Positions 1-6,377 of a DNA stretch of 17,859 nt are shown here, in pieces (the first letter of the stretch is position 1; every line of letters begins with the position of its first letter). The notes below the pieces were generated by a model. The model had not been told where the DNA came from and made no database searches. It saw only the letters and a list, made by a program, of their open reading frames with translations. The stretch spans positions 1 through 17,859 of the forward strand of contig CAYYHU010000037.1 in assembly GCA_964471865.1 (NCBI GenBank), in the 5' to 3' direction. Made by a program: the position numbers and the translations under genes. The DNA comes from CAYMUC01 sp964471865. Its GTDB lineage: Bacteria; Actinomycetota; Acidimicrobiia; Acidimicrobiales; Ilumatobacteraceae.

Positions 1-1
1 C

Positions 2-1117
2 ATGCGTGATTTCACCGAGGATCTGCGGTCCCAACGACGTCGTCTGGCGGAGGCTTCGGTCTATCTGCGCATCGATGTGAACCGGGATCGGGTGCGCGAA
101 CTCGCAGATGAGATCTCGGCGCCGGATCTCTGGGACGACCCCGAGCGCGCTCGCCGGATCAATGCCGAGTACGCCGCGATTGCGGATGACCTCGAGATCT
201 ACGACACGCTCGGCGGCGAACTCGACGACGCGGAGCTGCTCGCCGAACTGGCCCGCGAAGAGGGCGACGAATCCCAAGAGCCCGAGATCGCCGCTCAGAT
301 CGCCAAGGTGGCGACCCGACTCGATCAGCTCGAACTGCGCAGCCTCTTCGTCGGTGAACACGATGAAGCCGATGCGATCGTGCAGATCAACGCCAAAGAC
401 GGCGGAGTCGACGCGCAGGACTGGGCCCAGATCCTGGTGCGGATGTACCAGCGTTGGGCCGAGCAGCGCGGCCTCGTCTTCGAACTCGACGAAGTGTCTG
501 AAGGGGCCGAGGCGGGCATCTTGTCCGCGGAGTTCACTCTCAAAGGCCGCTACTCGTACGGATTGATGACCTCGGAACGAGGAACGCATCGTTTGGTGCG
601 GATCAGTCCCTTCGACAACCAAGGGCGACGTCAGACGAGCTTCGCCGCGGTCCAGGTCTGGCCGGTGATCGATGATCCCGATGTCGAACTGAACGAGGCC
701 GATGTCCGCATGGAGGTCTTTCGAGCCTCGGGGGCGGGTGGCCAGCACGTCAACAAGACCTCGTCCGCGGTACGACTGATCCATGAACCCACCGGTCTGG
801 TGGCCTCCTCGCAGGAGGAGCGTTCGCAGTTGCAGAACCGGGAACGCGCCATGGGCAAACTCAAAGCGATGCTCGCCGCGAAGGTGGCTGAAGATCATCA
901 AGCCGAACTCGATCGCATCGCTGGGAAACAGGCCCAGGTCGGATGGGGTAGCCAGATCCGCAGTTATGTGCTGCAGCCGTATCAGATGGTGAAGGATCTG
1001 CGCACCGAGGTCGAGACCTCCAACGTCGCATCGGTTCTCGATGGGGATCTCGATGGTTTCATGGAGGGCTATCTGCGGTGGCGCCGTTCTGGGGCTGACG
1101 CCGAGGTCCCCGCGTGA
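2..1117 (+). CDS. prfB: Peptide chain release factor 2 (RF2)
   Basis: Class I release factor that reads UGA and UAA in the ribosomal A site and triggers hydrolysis of peptidyl-tRNA. The 371-residue product has the RF2 stop-recognition tripeptide SPF at 202-204 and the catalytic GGQ at 246-248 within GAGGQHVNKT. A helical N-terminal domain (about 1-110) contains PDLWDDPERA. The C-terminal SQLQN and SYVLHPYQMVKDLRT-like segments are typical (here SYVLQPYQMVKDLRT). The ATG lies one base inside the window, so an upstream extension cannot be excluded, but the N-terminus matches the usual actinobacterial RF2 start. There is no in-frame TGA near codon 23 (CTG CGC at 65-70), so the programmed +1 frameshift of many RF2 genes is absent. 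The TGA stop overlaps the ftsE GTG by four bases (GTGA). Confidence 0.96.
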   Translation: MRDFTEDLRSQRRRLAEASVYLRIDVNRDRVRELADEISAPDLWDDPERARRINAEYAAIADDLEIYDTLGGELDDAELLAELAREEGDESQEPEIAAQIAKVATRLDQLELRSLFVGEHDEADAIVQINAKDGGVDAQDWAQILVRMYQRWAEQRGLVFELDEVSEGAEAGILSAEFTLKGRYSYGLMTSERGTHRLVRISPFDNQGRRQTSFAAVQVWPVIDDPDVELNEADVRMEVFRASGAGGQHVNKTSSAVRLIHEPTGLVASSQEERSQLQNRERAMGKLKAMLAAKVAEDHQAELDRIAGKQAQVGWGSQIRSYVLQPYQMVKDLRTEVETSNVASVLDGDLDGFMEGYLRWRRSGADAEVPA

Positions 1118-1791
1118 TCCGATTCGACAACGTCACCAAGGCCTACAGCGGCGACACGATCGCCGTGCGAGGTGCGACGTTCGAGATCGCGAAGGGCGAG
1201 TTCGTATTCCTCGTGGGACCCTCGGGATCCGGTAAGTCGACCCTGCTGCGGTTGATGAACCGTCAGGAACGAGCCGAACAAGGTGATGTCTGGGTTGCGG
1301 GACGCGATCTGGCGACGATGGCGGATTCCAAGGTGCCCTCGCTGCGGCGCAACATCGGCAACGTCTTTCAGGATTACAAACTGCTCAGCTCCAAGACCGT
1401 GTTCGAAAACGTGGCCTTCGCGCTCGAGGTGATCGGTCAACCCAAACACGTGATCCGCCAGCAGGTTCCCACCGTGTTGGAACTCGTCGGGCTCCAAGGC
1501 AAAGAGGATCGCTTTCCCGATCAACTCTCCGGCGGTGAACAACAGCGTGTCTCGATCGCTCGAGCCTTCGTCAACCGACCCTTGATCCTGCTGGGTGACG
1601 AGCCCACGGGAAACCTGGATCCCGCCACTGCCGAAGGGATCATGAGACTGTTGGACCGCATCAACTCGACGGGGACCACCGTGGTGATGGCCACTCACGA
1701 TCAGCGGGTGGTCAACATGATGCGGCGCCGTGTCATCCAGCTGGATCGCGGTGTGATCGTGCGCGATCAAGACCGTGGGGTGTACGAATGA
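1114..1791 (+). CDS. ftsE: Cell division ATP-binding protein FtsE
   Basis: ABC-type ATPase that partners membrane protein FtsX at the division site. In actinobacteria and other bacteria FtsEX activates peptidoglycan hydrolases. The 225 residues contain Walker A GPSGSGKST (35-43), Q-loop Q86 in NVFQD, signature LSGGEQQR (138-145), Walker B LILLGDEPT (157-165, catalytic Glu163) and H-loop His195 in THD. Length and motif spacing match FtsE, and the next gene is ftsX. The GTG start overlaps the prfB stop (GTGA), so translation is probably coupled to prfB. The stop is followed by a 28-base gap to the preferred ftsX ATG, which is bridged by a mini-ORF. Confidence 0.96.
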   Translation: MIRFDNVTKAYSGDTIAVRGATFEIAKGEFVFLVGPSGSGKSTLLRLMNRQERAEQGDVWVAGRDLATMADSKVPSLRRNIGNVFQDYKLLSSKTVFENVAFALEVIGQPKHVIRQQVPTVLELVGLQGKEDRFPDQLSGGEQQRVSIARAFVNRPLILLGDEPTGNLDPATAEGIMRLLDRINSTGTTVVMATHDQRVVNMMRRRVIQLDRGVIVRDQDRGVYE

Positions 1792-1820
1792 GGTCGCGTC
1801 GAGGCGGGGAGCGGCGCTGA
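1788..1820 (+). CDS. Bridging 10-codon mini-ORF between ftsE and ftsX (putative reinitiation relay)
   Basis: The ATG at 1788-1790 overlaps the ftsE TGA (ATGA). The frame MRSRRGGERR ends in a TGA at 1818-1820 whose last base is the A of the ftsX ATG (TGATG). The frame contains the GGCGGGGAG stretch that would serve as the ftsX ribosome binding site. I see no reason to think the peptide itself functions. The proposed role is to carry terminating ribosomes across the gap. It could be a chance arrangement in GC-rich sequence. Confidence 0.35.
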   Translation: MRSRRGGERR

Positions 1821-2725
1821 TGTGGGCCCGTATCGGATACGCCTTTCGGGAGATGTGGGCGAGCTTTCAGCGCAACCTCACTCTGACCGCGGCCGCCATC
1901 GTGACCTCGGCGGTCTCGCTGCTGCTCGTCGGGTCGACGTTCTTGATCCAGAGGGGTTTCGAGAATCTGCTCGCCCGGTGGAAAGGCGATGTGCAGATGA
2001 TCGTGTTCGTGCGCGCTGGTGCACCGCCCGATCAGATCGAGTTCGTCGAGGAGGCACTGCGGGGGCGGTCCAGCGTCATCGACGTCGACGCGTTGCGCTA
2101 CCTCGACCAAAGCGAGTCCTATGCCGAAGCGCAACGGGTGTTCGCAGGCGATCCGACCACGTTGTCGCTGTTGCGTCCGGAGTTGATTCCCTCACAGTTC
2201 AAGGTGGTTCCTCTCACCGACGAATCGACTTTGGTGCGAAGTCTCGCTGAGGACTTCCGCAACCTGCCCGGTGTGGATGCCGTCGCGCTCGCCGAGGACG
2301 AGTTCGAGATCATCGCGAAGCTGTCGGGATTCATCAGAACGGTCACCATCACCATGTCGTTGGTGTTGTTGGTGGTCGCCGTGGGATTGATATGGAACAC
2401 GATCCGCACCGCGATGTTCGCCCGACGACGCGAGATCGAGGTGATGAAACTCGTCGGTGCCACCAACTGGTTCATCCGCGTCCCGTTCATGCTCGAAGGT
2501 CTGCTCCAAGGTCTCATCGGTGCCGGACTCGCGTGTGGCGGCCTGTGGGGGCTCAATCAGGCCTGGTCCAGCGGGGTCGCCGGGTTCAAGCCGGGCACGG
2601 GGATCAGTGCGCTCGTCGTCCCCGACAGCTACCTCTATTCCACGATGGGCGTACTCGTCCTCGTCGGTATGGCGGCCGGAGCGATCGGTTCGGCGATTGC
2701 GGCGAGCCGCTTCTTGGACGTCTGA
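1820..2725 (+). CDS. ftsX: Cell division membrane protein FtsX
   Basis: Permease-like subunit of FtsEX that passes the FtsE ATPase cycle to extracytoplasmic cell-wall hydrolase partners. The 301 residues have a short cytoplasmic N-terminus (MWARIGYAFREMW), TM1 about 20-43, a large extracytoplasmic loop about 44-170, TM2 about 172-193, TM3 about 221-246 and TM4 about 272-298. The typical FtsX segment RREIEVMKLVGATNWFIR lies just before TM3. The ATG at 1820 is preferred over an in-frame GTG at 1775: it aligns with other FtsX N-termini and has GGGGA nine bases upstream, while the GTG adds 15 hydrophilic residues and overlaps ftsE. In many actinobacteria smpB follows ftsX, but here a crotonase gene does. 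Confidence 0.94.
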   Translation: MWARIGYAFREMWASFQRNLTLTAAAIVTSAVSLLLVGSTFLIQRGFENLLARWKGDVQMIVFVRAGAPPDQIEFVEEALRGRSSVIDVDALRYLDQSESYAEAQRVFAGDPTTLSLLRPELIPSQFKVVPLTDESTLVRSLAEDFRNLPGVDAVALAEDEFEIIAKLSGFIRTVTITMSLVLLVVAVGLIWNTIRTAMFARRREIEVMKLVGATNWFIRVPFMLEGLLQGLIGAGLACGGLWGLNQAWSSGVAGFKPGTGISALVVPDSYLYSTMGVLVLVGMAAGAIGSAIAASRFLDV

Positions 2726-2735
2726 GTTCACCCGG

Positions 2736-2741
2736 TACCGT
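2736..2741 (+). promoter_or_regulatory. Candidate -10 box of a leaderless transcript for the crotonase gene
   Basis: TACCGT fits the TANNNT -10 consensus and ends six bases before the GTG at 2748. In actinobacteria a -10 box at this distance typically places transcription initiation on the start codon. It lies in the 22-bp gap after ftsX. No convincing -35 or Shine-Dalgarno is visible. Confidence 0.4.
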
Positions 2742-2747
2742 CGGGGT

Positions 2748-3611
2748 GTGGACTCCTACACTCAGATCATCCTCGATGTCGCCGGCCGAGTGGCGACCAT
2801 CACGTTGAACCGTCCTGATCAGCTGAACGCGTTCACCAACACGATGATGCGCGAGTTGATCGACGCGTTCGATCGCTGCGATGCCGATGACGAGGTGCGC
2901 GCGGTGATCGTCACCGGCGCCGGACGCGGTTTTTGTGCCGGTGCCGATCTGTCGTCAGGGGGTTCGACCTTCGCCAAGGGTGGCAGTGACGTGTCGACTC
3001 CCACTGGCGTTCCCCGTGACGGCGGGGGACTCGTCGCGCTGCGAATCTTCGAGTCCACCAAACCCGTGATCGGAGCGATTAACGGCGCAGCAGTCGGAGT
3101 GGGGGTCACCATGACGCTGCCCATGGACATCCGCCTTGCGAGCGACAACGCCAAGTTCGGGTTCGTCTTCGCTCGCCGCGGCATCGTCCCCGAGGCGGCA
3201 TCGTCATGGTTCCTGCCGCGCATCGTGGGGATCTCCCAGGCGGCCGAATGGGTCTACACCGGGCGCTTGATTCCCGCAGCCGAGGCCCTCGACGGCGGTC
3301 TGGTGCGCTCGGTGCATGCGCCTGAGGATCTCCTACCCGCAGCTCAGGCGATCGCGGCCGAGATCGCCACGCATACCGCACCGGTCTCGGTGGCGTTGTC
3401 ACGCCAGATGCTGTGGCGGATGATGGGCGCGTCTCACCCCATGGAAGCGCACCGCGTCGACTCGCGTGCGATCGCGATACGGGGAGCGAGCGCGGATGCG
3501 ACCGAAGGGGTGGAGAGCTTCTTGGAGAAGCGCCCGGCGGTGTTCCCCATGCGGGTCTCTGACGGCCTTCCCGAGGTGTTTCCCGAGTGGGAGGATCCCG
3601 AGTTCTCATGA
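2748..3611 (+). CDS. Crotonase-family protein (enoyl-CoA hydratase/isomerase-like)
   Basis: Acyl-CoA-processing enzyme of the crotonase fold, likely acting in fatty-acid or related acyl-CoA breakdown. The 287 residues contain TITLNRPDQLNAF near the N-terminus, the oxyanion-hole segment GFCAGADL (61-68) and INGAAVGVGVTMTLPMD (111-127). The two Glu residues of classical hydratase (rat E144 and E164) appear replaced by Thr121 and Phe131 or a neighbour. A Glu is instead present in VPEAASSW (Glu139), the position of the catalytic Glu in delta3-delta2-enoyl-CoA isomerases of the Eci1/ECI2 type. Isomerase activity is therefore as likely as hydratase. GTG 2748 is chosen because the homologous N-terminus begins there; the open frame continues upstream but only overlaps ftsX. 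The stop overlaps the globin ATG (ATGA). Confidence 0.88.
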   Translation: MDSYTQIILDVAGRVATITLNRPDQLNAFTNTMMRELIDAFDRCDADDEVRAVIVTGAGRGFCAGADLSSGGSTFAKGGSDVSTPTGVPRDGGGLVALRIFESTKPVIGAINGAAVGVGVTMTLPMDIRLASDNAKFGFVFARRGIVPEAASSWFLPRIVGISQAAEWVYTGRLIPAAEALDGGLVRSVHAPEDLLPAAQAIAAEIATHTAPVSVALSRQMLWRMMGASHPMEAHRVDSRAIAIRGASADATEGVESFLEKRPAVFPMRVSDGLPEVFPEWEDPEFS

Positions 3612-4015
3612 CCTCGAGGTCGTTGTTCGACCGGGTCGGAGGGATGGAGTTCTTCGACGAGTTGACGCGCCGCTTCTACGAGGGGATCGCCACCGACGCG
3701 GTGCTGTTGCCTCTCTACCCCGAGCCCGAGGATCTCGAACCGGCTCGAGTTCGCCTCGCCTACTTTCTCGCCCAGTACTGGGGTGGCCCTGACACCTACT
3801 CCCAGCATCGAGGCCATCCTCGGCTCCGAATGCGCCACGCCCCGTACCGGATCGGTGAACGCGAACGTGATCATTGGCTGATGCATATGGTCGCGGCGGT
3901 GGAAGCCAGCGATGCTGGTGATGACGAACGTCAGGAGTTGCTCGCCTATTTCGTCACCGCAGCCGAACATCTGCGCAACGACGACTCGATGCGTCTGGTG
4001 GATCCCGGTCCTTGA
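3608..4015 (+). CDS. glbO: Group II truncated hemoglobin (trHbO)
   Basis: Small heme protein of the 2-over-2 globin fold. Group II members bind O2 tightly and have been linked to NO or peroxide chemistry and respiration. The 135 residues align closely with mycobacterial GlbO, including QYWGGPDTYS and HRGHPRLRMRHAPYRI. Key residues are Tyr24 (B10), Tyr37 (CD1), proximal His77 (F8) and Trp90 (G8), the group II signature set. The ATG at 3608 overlaps the preceding crotonase stop by four bases (ATGA), indicating translational coupling. An earlier in-frame start at 3587 would overlap the upstream gene more and add residues absent from the family. The gene is convergent with purU, 43 bp away. Confidence 0.94.
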   Translation: MTSRSLFDRVGGMEFFDELTRRFYEGIATDAVLLPLYPEPEDLEPARVRLAYFLAQYWGGPDTYSQHRGHPRLRMRHAPYRIGERERDHWLMHMVAAVEASDAGDDERQELLAYFVTAAEHLRNDDSMRLVDPGP

Positions 4016-4058
4016 TGAACTCGGCCGCTTCGCGCCGGCAACCCGTTGAGAGGCTGGT

Positions 4059-5021
4059 TCAGCCGAACACCACGGTCTTGCGGCCATAGACCAGCACACG
4101 GTGCTCGAGATGCGCCCGAACCGCTCGGGCCAACACGATCGTTTCGAGATCCCGCCCTTTGCGAGTGAGCATCGCGACATCGTCTCGGTGCGACACCCTC
4201 ACGGTCTCTTGATCGATGATCGGACCTTCATCGAGATCCTCGGTGACGTAGTGAGCGGTCGCGCCGATCAGCTTCACACCGCGATCATGAGCCTGGCGAT
4301 AGGGGTTGGCGCCGATGAACGCCGGAAGGAACGAATGGTGGATGTTGATGATCCGGTTCGGATAGGCCTCCACGATCCGGGAACTCAGGATCTGCATGTA
4401 CCGGGCGAGGACGACCTGATCGACCTGGTACTGCGCCAAGGTCGCGAGCACCTGGGCTTCCTGCTCGGGTTTGGTCTCAGGTGTCACCGGGAGATGTACG
4501 AAGGGCACTCCCATATGCGTGCAGATATCGGCATGATCGGCATGGTTGCCCACGACCACGGCGAGATCGGTGGGAAGTTCGCCGGTGCGCCACCGCGTCA
4601 GCAGGTCATAGAGACAGTGCGGTTGGCGTGACACCATCAAAGCCGTCTTCGACCGGACATCGCTGAACCGCAGATCGACCTCGAGATCGAATCGTTGAGC
4701 CAGAGGTGCGAAGGCGTCGAGGATGTCATCACGGGGAACGCCGAATCCATCGAGTTCGAATTCGACCCGCTGGAAGAAGACCCCTTCGACCGGATCGGTG
4801 TGCTGTTCGGCATGAACGATGTTTCCCTCGCGCTCGGCGATGAAGCGAGCGACCTCGGCCACCACCCCGCGACGATCGGGACAGGACAACAACAACACGG
4901 CGGTGGCGGACACGGTCGCCCATGTTGGCGGGTGAGGGGGGTGCGGGGCCAGTCGATCCTCGTCACTCGAGACCGCTCGATCTGCCCGGGTGACAGGCTC
5001 GGTGTCTCGAGAGTCCATCAT
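4059..5021 (-). CDS. purU: Formyltetrahydrofolate deformylase
   Basis: Hydrolyses 10-formyltetrahydrofolate to formate and tetrahydrofolate, balancing the one-carbon pool and supplying formate for purine synthesis. From the ATG at 5021 the 320 residues comprise a polar, Pro-rich extension (1-36), an N-terminal ACT domain beginning AVLLLSCPDRRG (41-52), and a C-terminal formyltransferase-like domain from about 125. Catalytic Asn226 and His228 lie in INIHHSFLPAF, and Asp264 in EDLDEGPIID. The open frame reaches 5213 but would then overlap the divergent gene. M. tuberculosis PurU has a comparable Pro-rich extension, which favours 5021 (or the adjacent ATG at 5018). GTG 4913, giving 284 residues, is the alternative. 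No clear Shine-Dalgarno is seen for any of these starts. Confidence 0.93.
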   Translation of the reverse strand: MMDSRDTEPVTRADRAVSSDEDRLAPHPPHPPTWATVSATAVLLLSCPDRRGVVAEVARFIAEREGNIVHAEQHTDPVEGVFFQRVEFELDGFGVPRDDILDAFAPLAQRFDLEVDLRFSDVRSKTALMVSRQPHCLYDLLTRWRTGELPTDLAVVVGNHADHADICTHMGVPFVHLPVTPETKPEQEAQVLATLAQYQVDQVVLARYMQILSSRIVEAYPNRIINIHHSFLPAFIGANPYRQAHDRGVKLIGATAHYVTEDLDEGPIIDQETVRVSHRDDVAMLTRKGRDLETIVLARAVRAHLEHRVLVYGRKTVVFG

Positions 5022-5037
5022 GGGCGGTGTCGATGGA

Positions 5038-5056
5038 GGTGTGGTGCCACCACCCC
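5038..5056. promoter_or_regulatory. Palindrome in the purU divergent intergenic region
   Basis: A perfect inverted repeat GTGGTG-C-CACCAC occupies 5041-5053 and extends with one mismatch to 19 bp (5038-5056). It lies in the 68-bp gap between the divergent starts of purU and the 5090 gene. This is a plausible operator site, but no regulator is identifiable here. Confidence 0.3.
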
Positions 5057-5089
5057 GGTGCGCTTCGGTGACTTCGAAGGGAGCCCGCG

Positions 5090-5524
5090 ATGACGTCTCA
5101 GGCGAATGAACCGGTGAGTGAACCCTTGCGCATCGTCTCGGCGGGCACGACCCTCGACGACCACGGGCGGTCCTATCCCACCATCGTGGTCGACGTGAGT
5201 GCGCATCCCGCAATGGTGGGTCTCGCTCGGGTCATAGCTCATGAGGGTCCGGGAGATCTCCGGACCGCGGCGGCCGTCGCGCTCGACTCTCACGGTCGGC
5301 GCAGCATCGTGTTGACGTTGACGGCCACGCATCCCGTGGCCCTCGAGATGTCCATCGGTTGTCCGATGCCTGCCTTCGTCGGAGTGCTCAGCGATGCCGC
5401 ACGGGCAGCCTGTCTCGTGATCGCGGTCGCGACCGGCGACCCACCGGAGGTGGATACGCAAGGATGGCTGGCGGTCGATCTCGATCCCGCCGCCTTGGTG
5501 GAACTGCTCAGCTGGGCCGGTTGA
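5090..5524 (+). CDS. Hypothetical protein, 144 aa
   Basis: I do not recognise this family. The ATG has a good ribosome binding site, GAAGGGAG at 5076-5083, about six bases upstream, and the frame has the strong GC third-position bias of its neighbours, so it is probably real. The product is mildly acidic and mixed alpha/beta in appearance, with hydrophobic stretches YPTIVVDVSAHPAMVGLARVI (about 29-49), RSIVLTLTATHPVALEM (about 71-87) and AACLVIAVATG (about 105-115). None is long enough to be a clear membrane helix, and there is no signal peptide. It is divergent from purU, and its last 17 bases overlap the 3' end of the convergent methyltransferase gene. Confidence 0.7.
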   Translation: MTSQANEPVSEPLRIVSAGTTLDDHGRSYPTIVVDVSAHPAMVGLARVIAHEGPGDLRTAAAVALDSHGRRSIVLTLTATHPVALEMSIGCPMPAFVGVLSDAARAACLVIAVATGDPPEVDTQGWLAVDLDPAALVELLSWAG

Positions 5525-6320
5525 GTTCGAACAAGGCGATCGCCGCGGCCGAGGCGACGTTGAGTGAATCCACACCCGAGGCCATCGGGATGCGTACGCG
5601 GTGCGCACACGCCGCGAGGACGTCGTCTGACAGTCCATGACGTTCCGAGCCGAGCGCCACCACGACAGCTGTGTCGGGTGACCCCACGAGATCGGCATCG
5701 AGGGTCTCTGCGGTGGGGTGCGGAGTCAACGCGAGCGTCGTCACGCCCTGGGCGGTGACCTCGGCGATCCATTGAGCGAGGTCGGGGTGACGAGCAAAGG
5801 GCAGCGATACGGCGGTTCCCATCGAGGTCCGCAGGGCGCGACGCGCCAGGGGATCGGCACTGGTGTGATCGAGGACGAGTCCTTGCCAACCCAGTGCCGT
5901 AGCCGCTCGGACCACGGCGCCCACATTGGTCGGATTGTCCACACCGTCGAGAGCGATCAGGCGTCGATGCCCTCGCGTCACCTCGTCGACAGTGAGAGCT
6001 GGCGGCCGCTCGAACACCGCGAGGACCGACATCGAGACCGCGAGCGCAGTGATGCGACGGCGTAACTCGTCACTCGCCAGGTAGATCTCGGCATCCGAAG
6101 TTTGCGCGATCGCGGTGACGACCGGGGGAATCCGTTGGGCATCCGCGAGCACCGCCAGGGGTCGGCACCCTGCTGCCACGGCCCGTTCCACCACCAGATC
6201 CCCTTCGGCGAGGAATCGGCCCCCGGGTTCGCCACGGCGTTGAGGACGATTCGCCAGCGCCCGTTCCCGCATCCGAAACCCATCGAGGCGCTCATCATCG
6301 GGATCATCCACCAGGATCAT
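5508..6320 (-). CDS. TrmH/SpoU-family RNA 2'-O-ribose methyltransferase
   Basis: SAM-dependent enzyme that methylates a ribose 2'-hydroxyl in tRNA or rRNA; the target nucleotide cannot be told from sequence. The 270 residues start with a substrate-binding domain (FLAEGDLVVERAV, about 36-48). A SPOUT knot domain follows with all three motifs: motif 1 LDGVDNPTNVGAVVRAA (about 124-140, containing the conserved Asn and Arg), motif 2 VALGSERHGLSDDV (about 217-230) and motif 3 SLNVASAAAIALFEL (about 253-267). The ATG at 6320 has a weak GGGTGAG about 6-12 bases upstream. It lies 57 bp downstream of menB on the same strand and is probably cotranscribed with it. Its 3' end overlaps the convergent 5090 gene by 17 bp. 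Confidence 0.92.
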   Translation of the reverse strand: MILVDDPDDERLDGFRMRERALANRPQRRGEPGGRFLAEGDLVVERAVAAGCRPLAVLADAQRIPPVVTAIAQTSDAEIYLASDELRRRITALAVSMSVLAVFERPPALTVDEVTRGHRRLIALDGVDNPTNVGAVVRAATALGWQGLVLDHTSADPLARRALRTSMGTAVSLPFARHPDLAQWIAEVTAQGVTTLALTPHPTAETLDADLVGSPDTAVVVALGSERHGLSDDVLAACAHRVRIPMASGVDSLNVASAAAIALFELNRPS

Positions 6321-6377
6321 CTCGATCTCACCCGCCGCCGTCGAGGGCGTGTGGTGAACCGACTCGGCGCCGCAGGC

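Noticed and set aside
2457..2747. N-terminal extension of the first crotonase into ftsX
   Set aside because: The extra residues are low-complexity Ser/Arg sequence out of frame within ftsX; homologous sequence starts at the GTG at 2748.
4052..4064. GGCTG-GTT-CAGCC hairpin between glbO and purU as a bidirectional terminator
   Set aside because: Only five pairs, overlaps the purU stop, and lacks a T run on either side.
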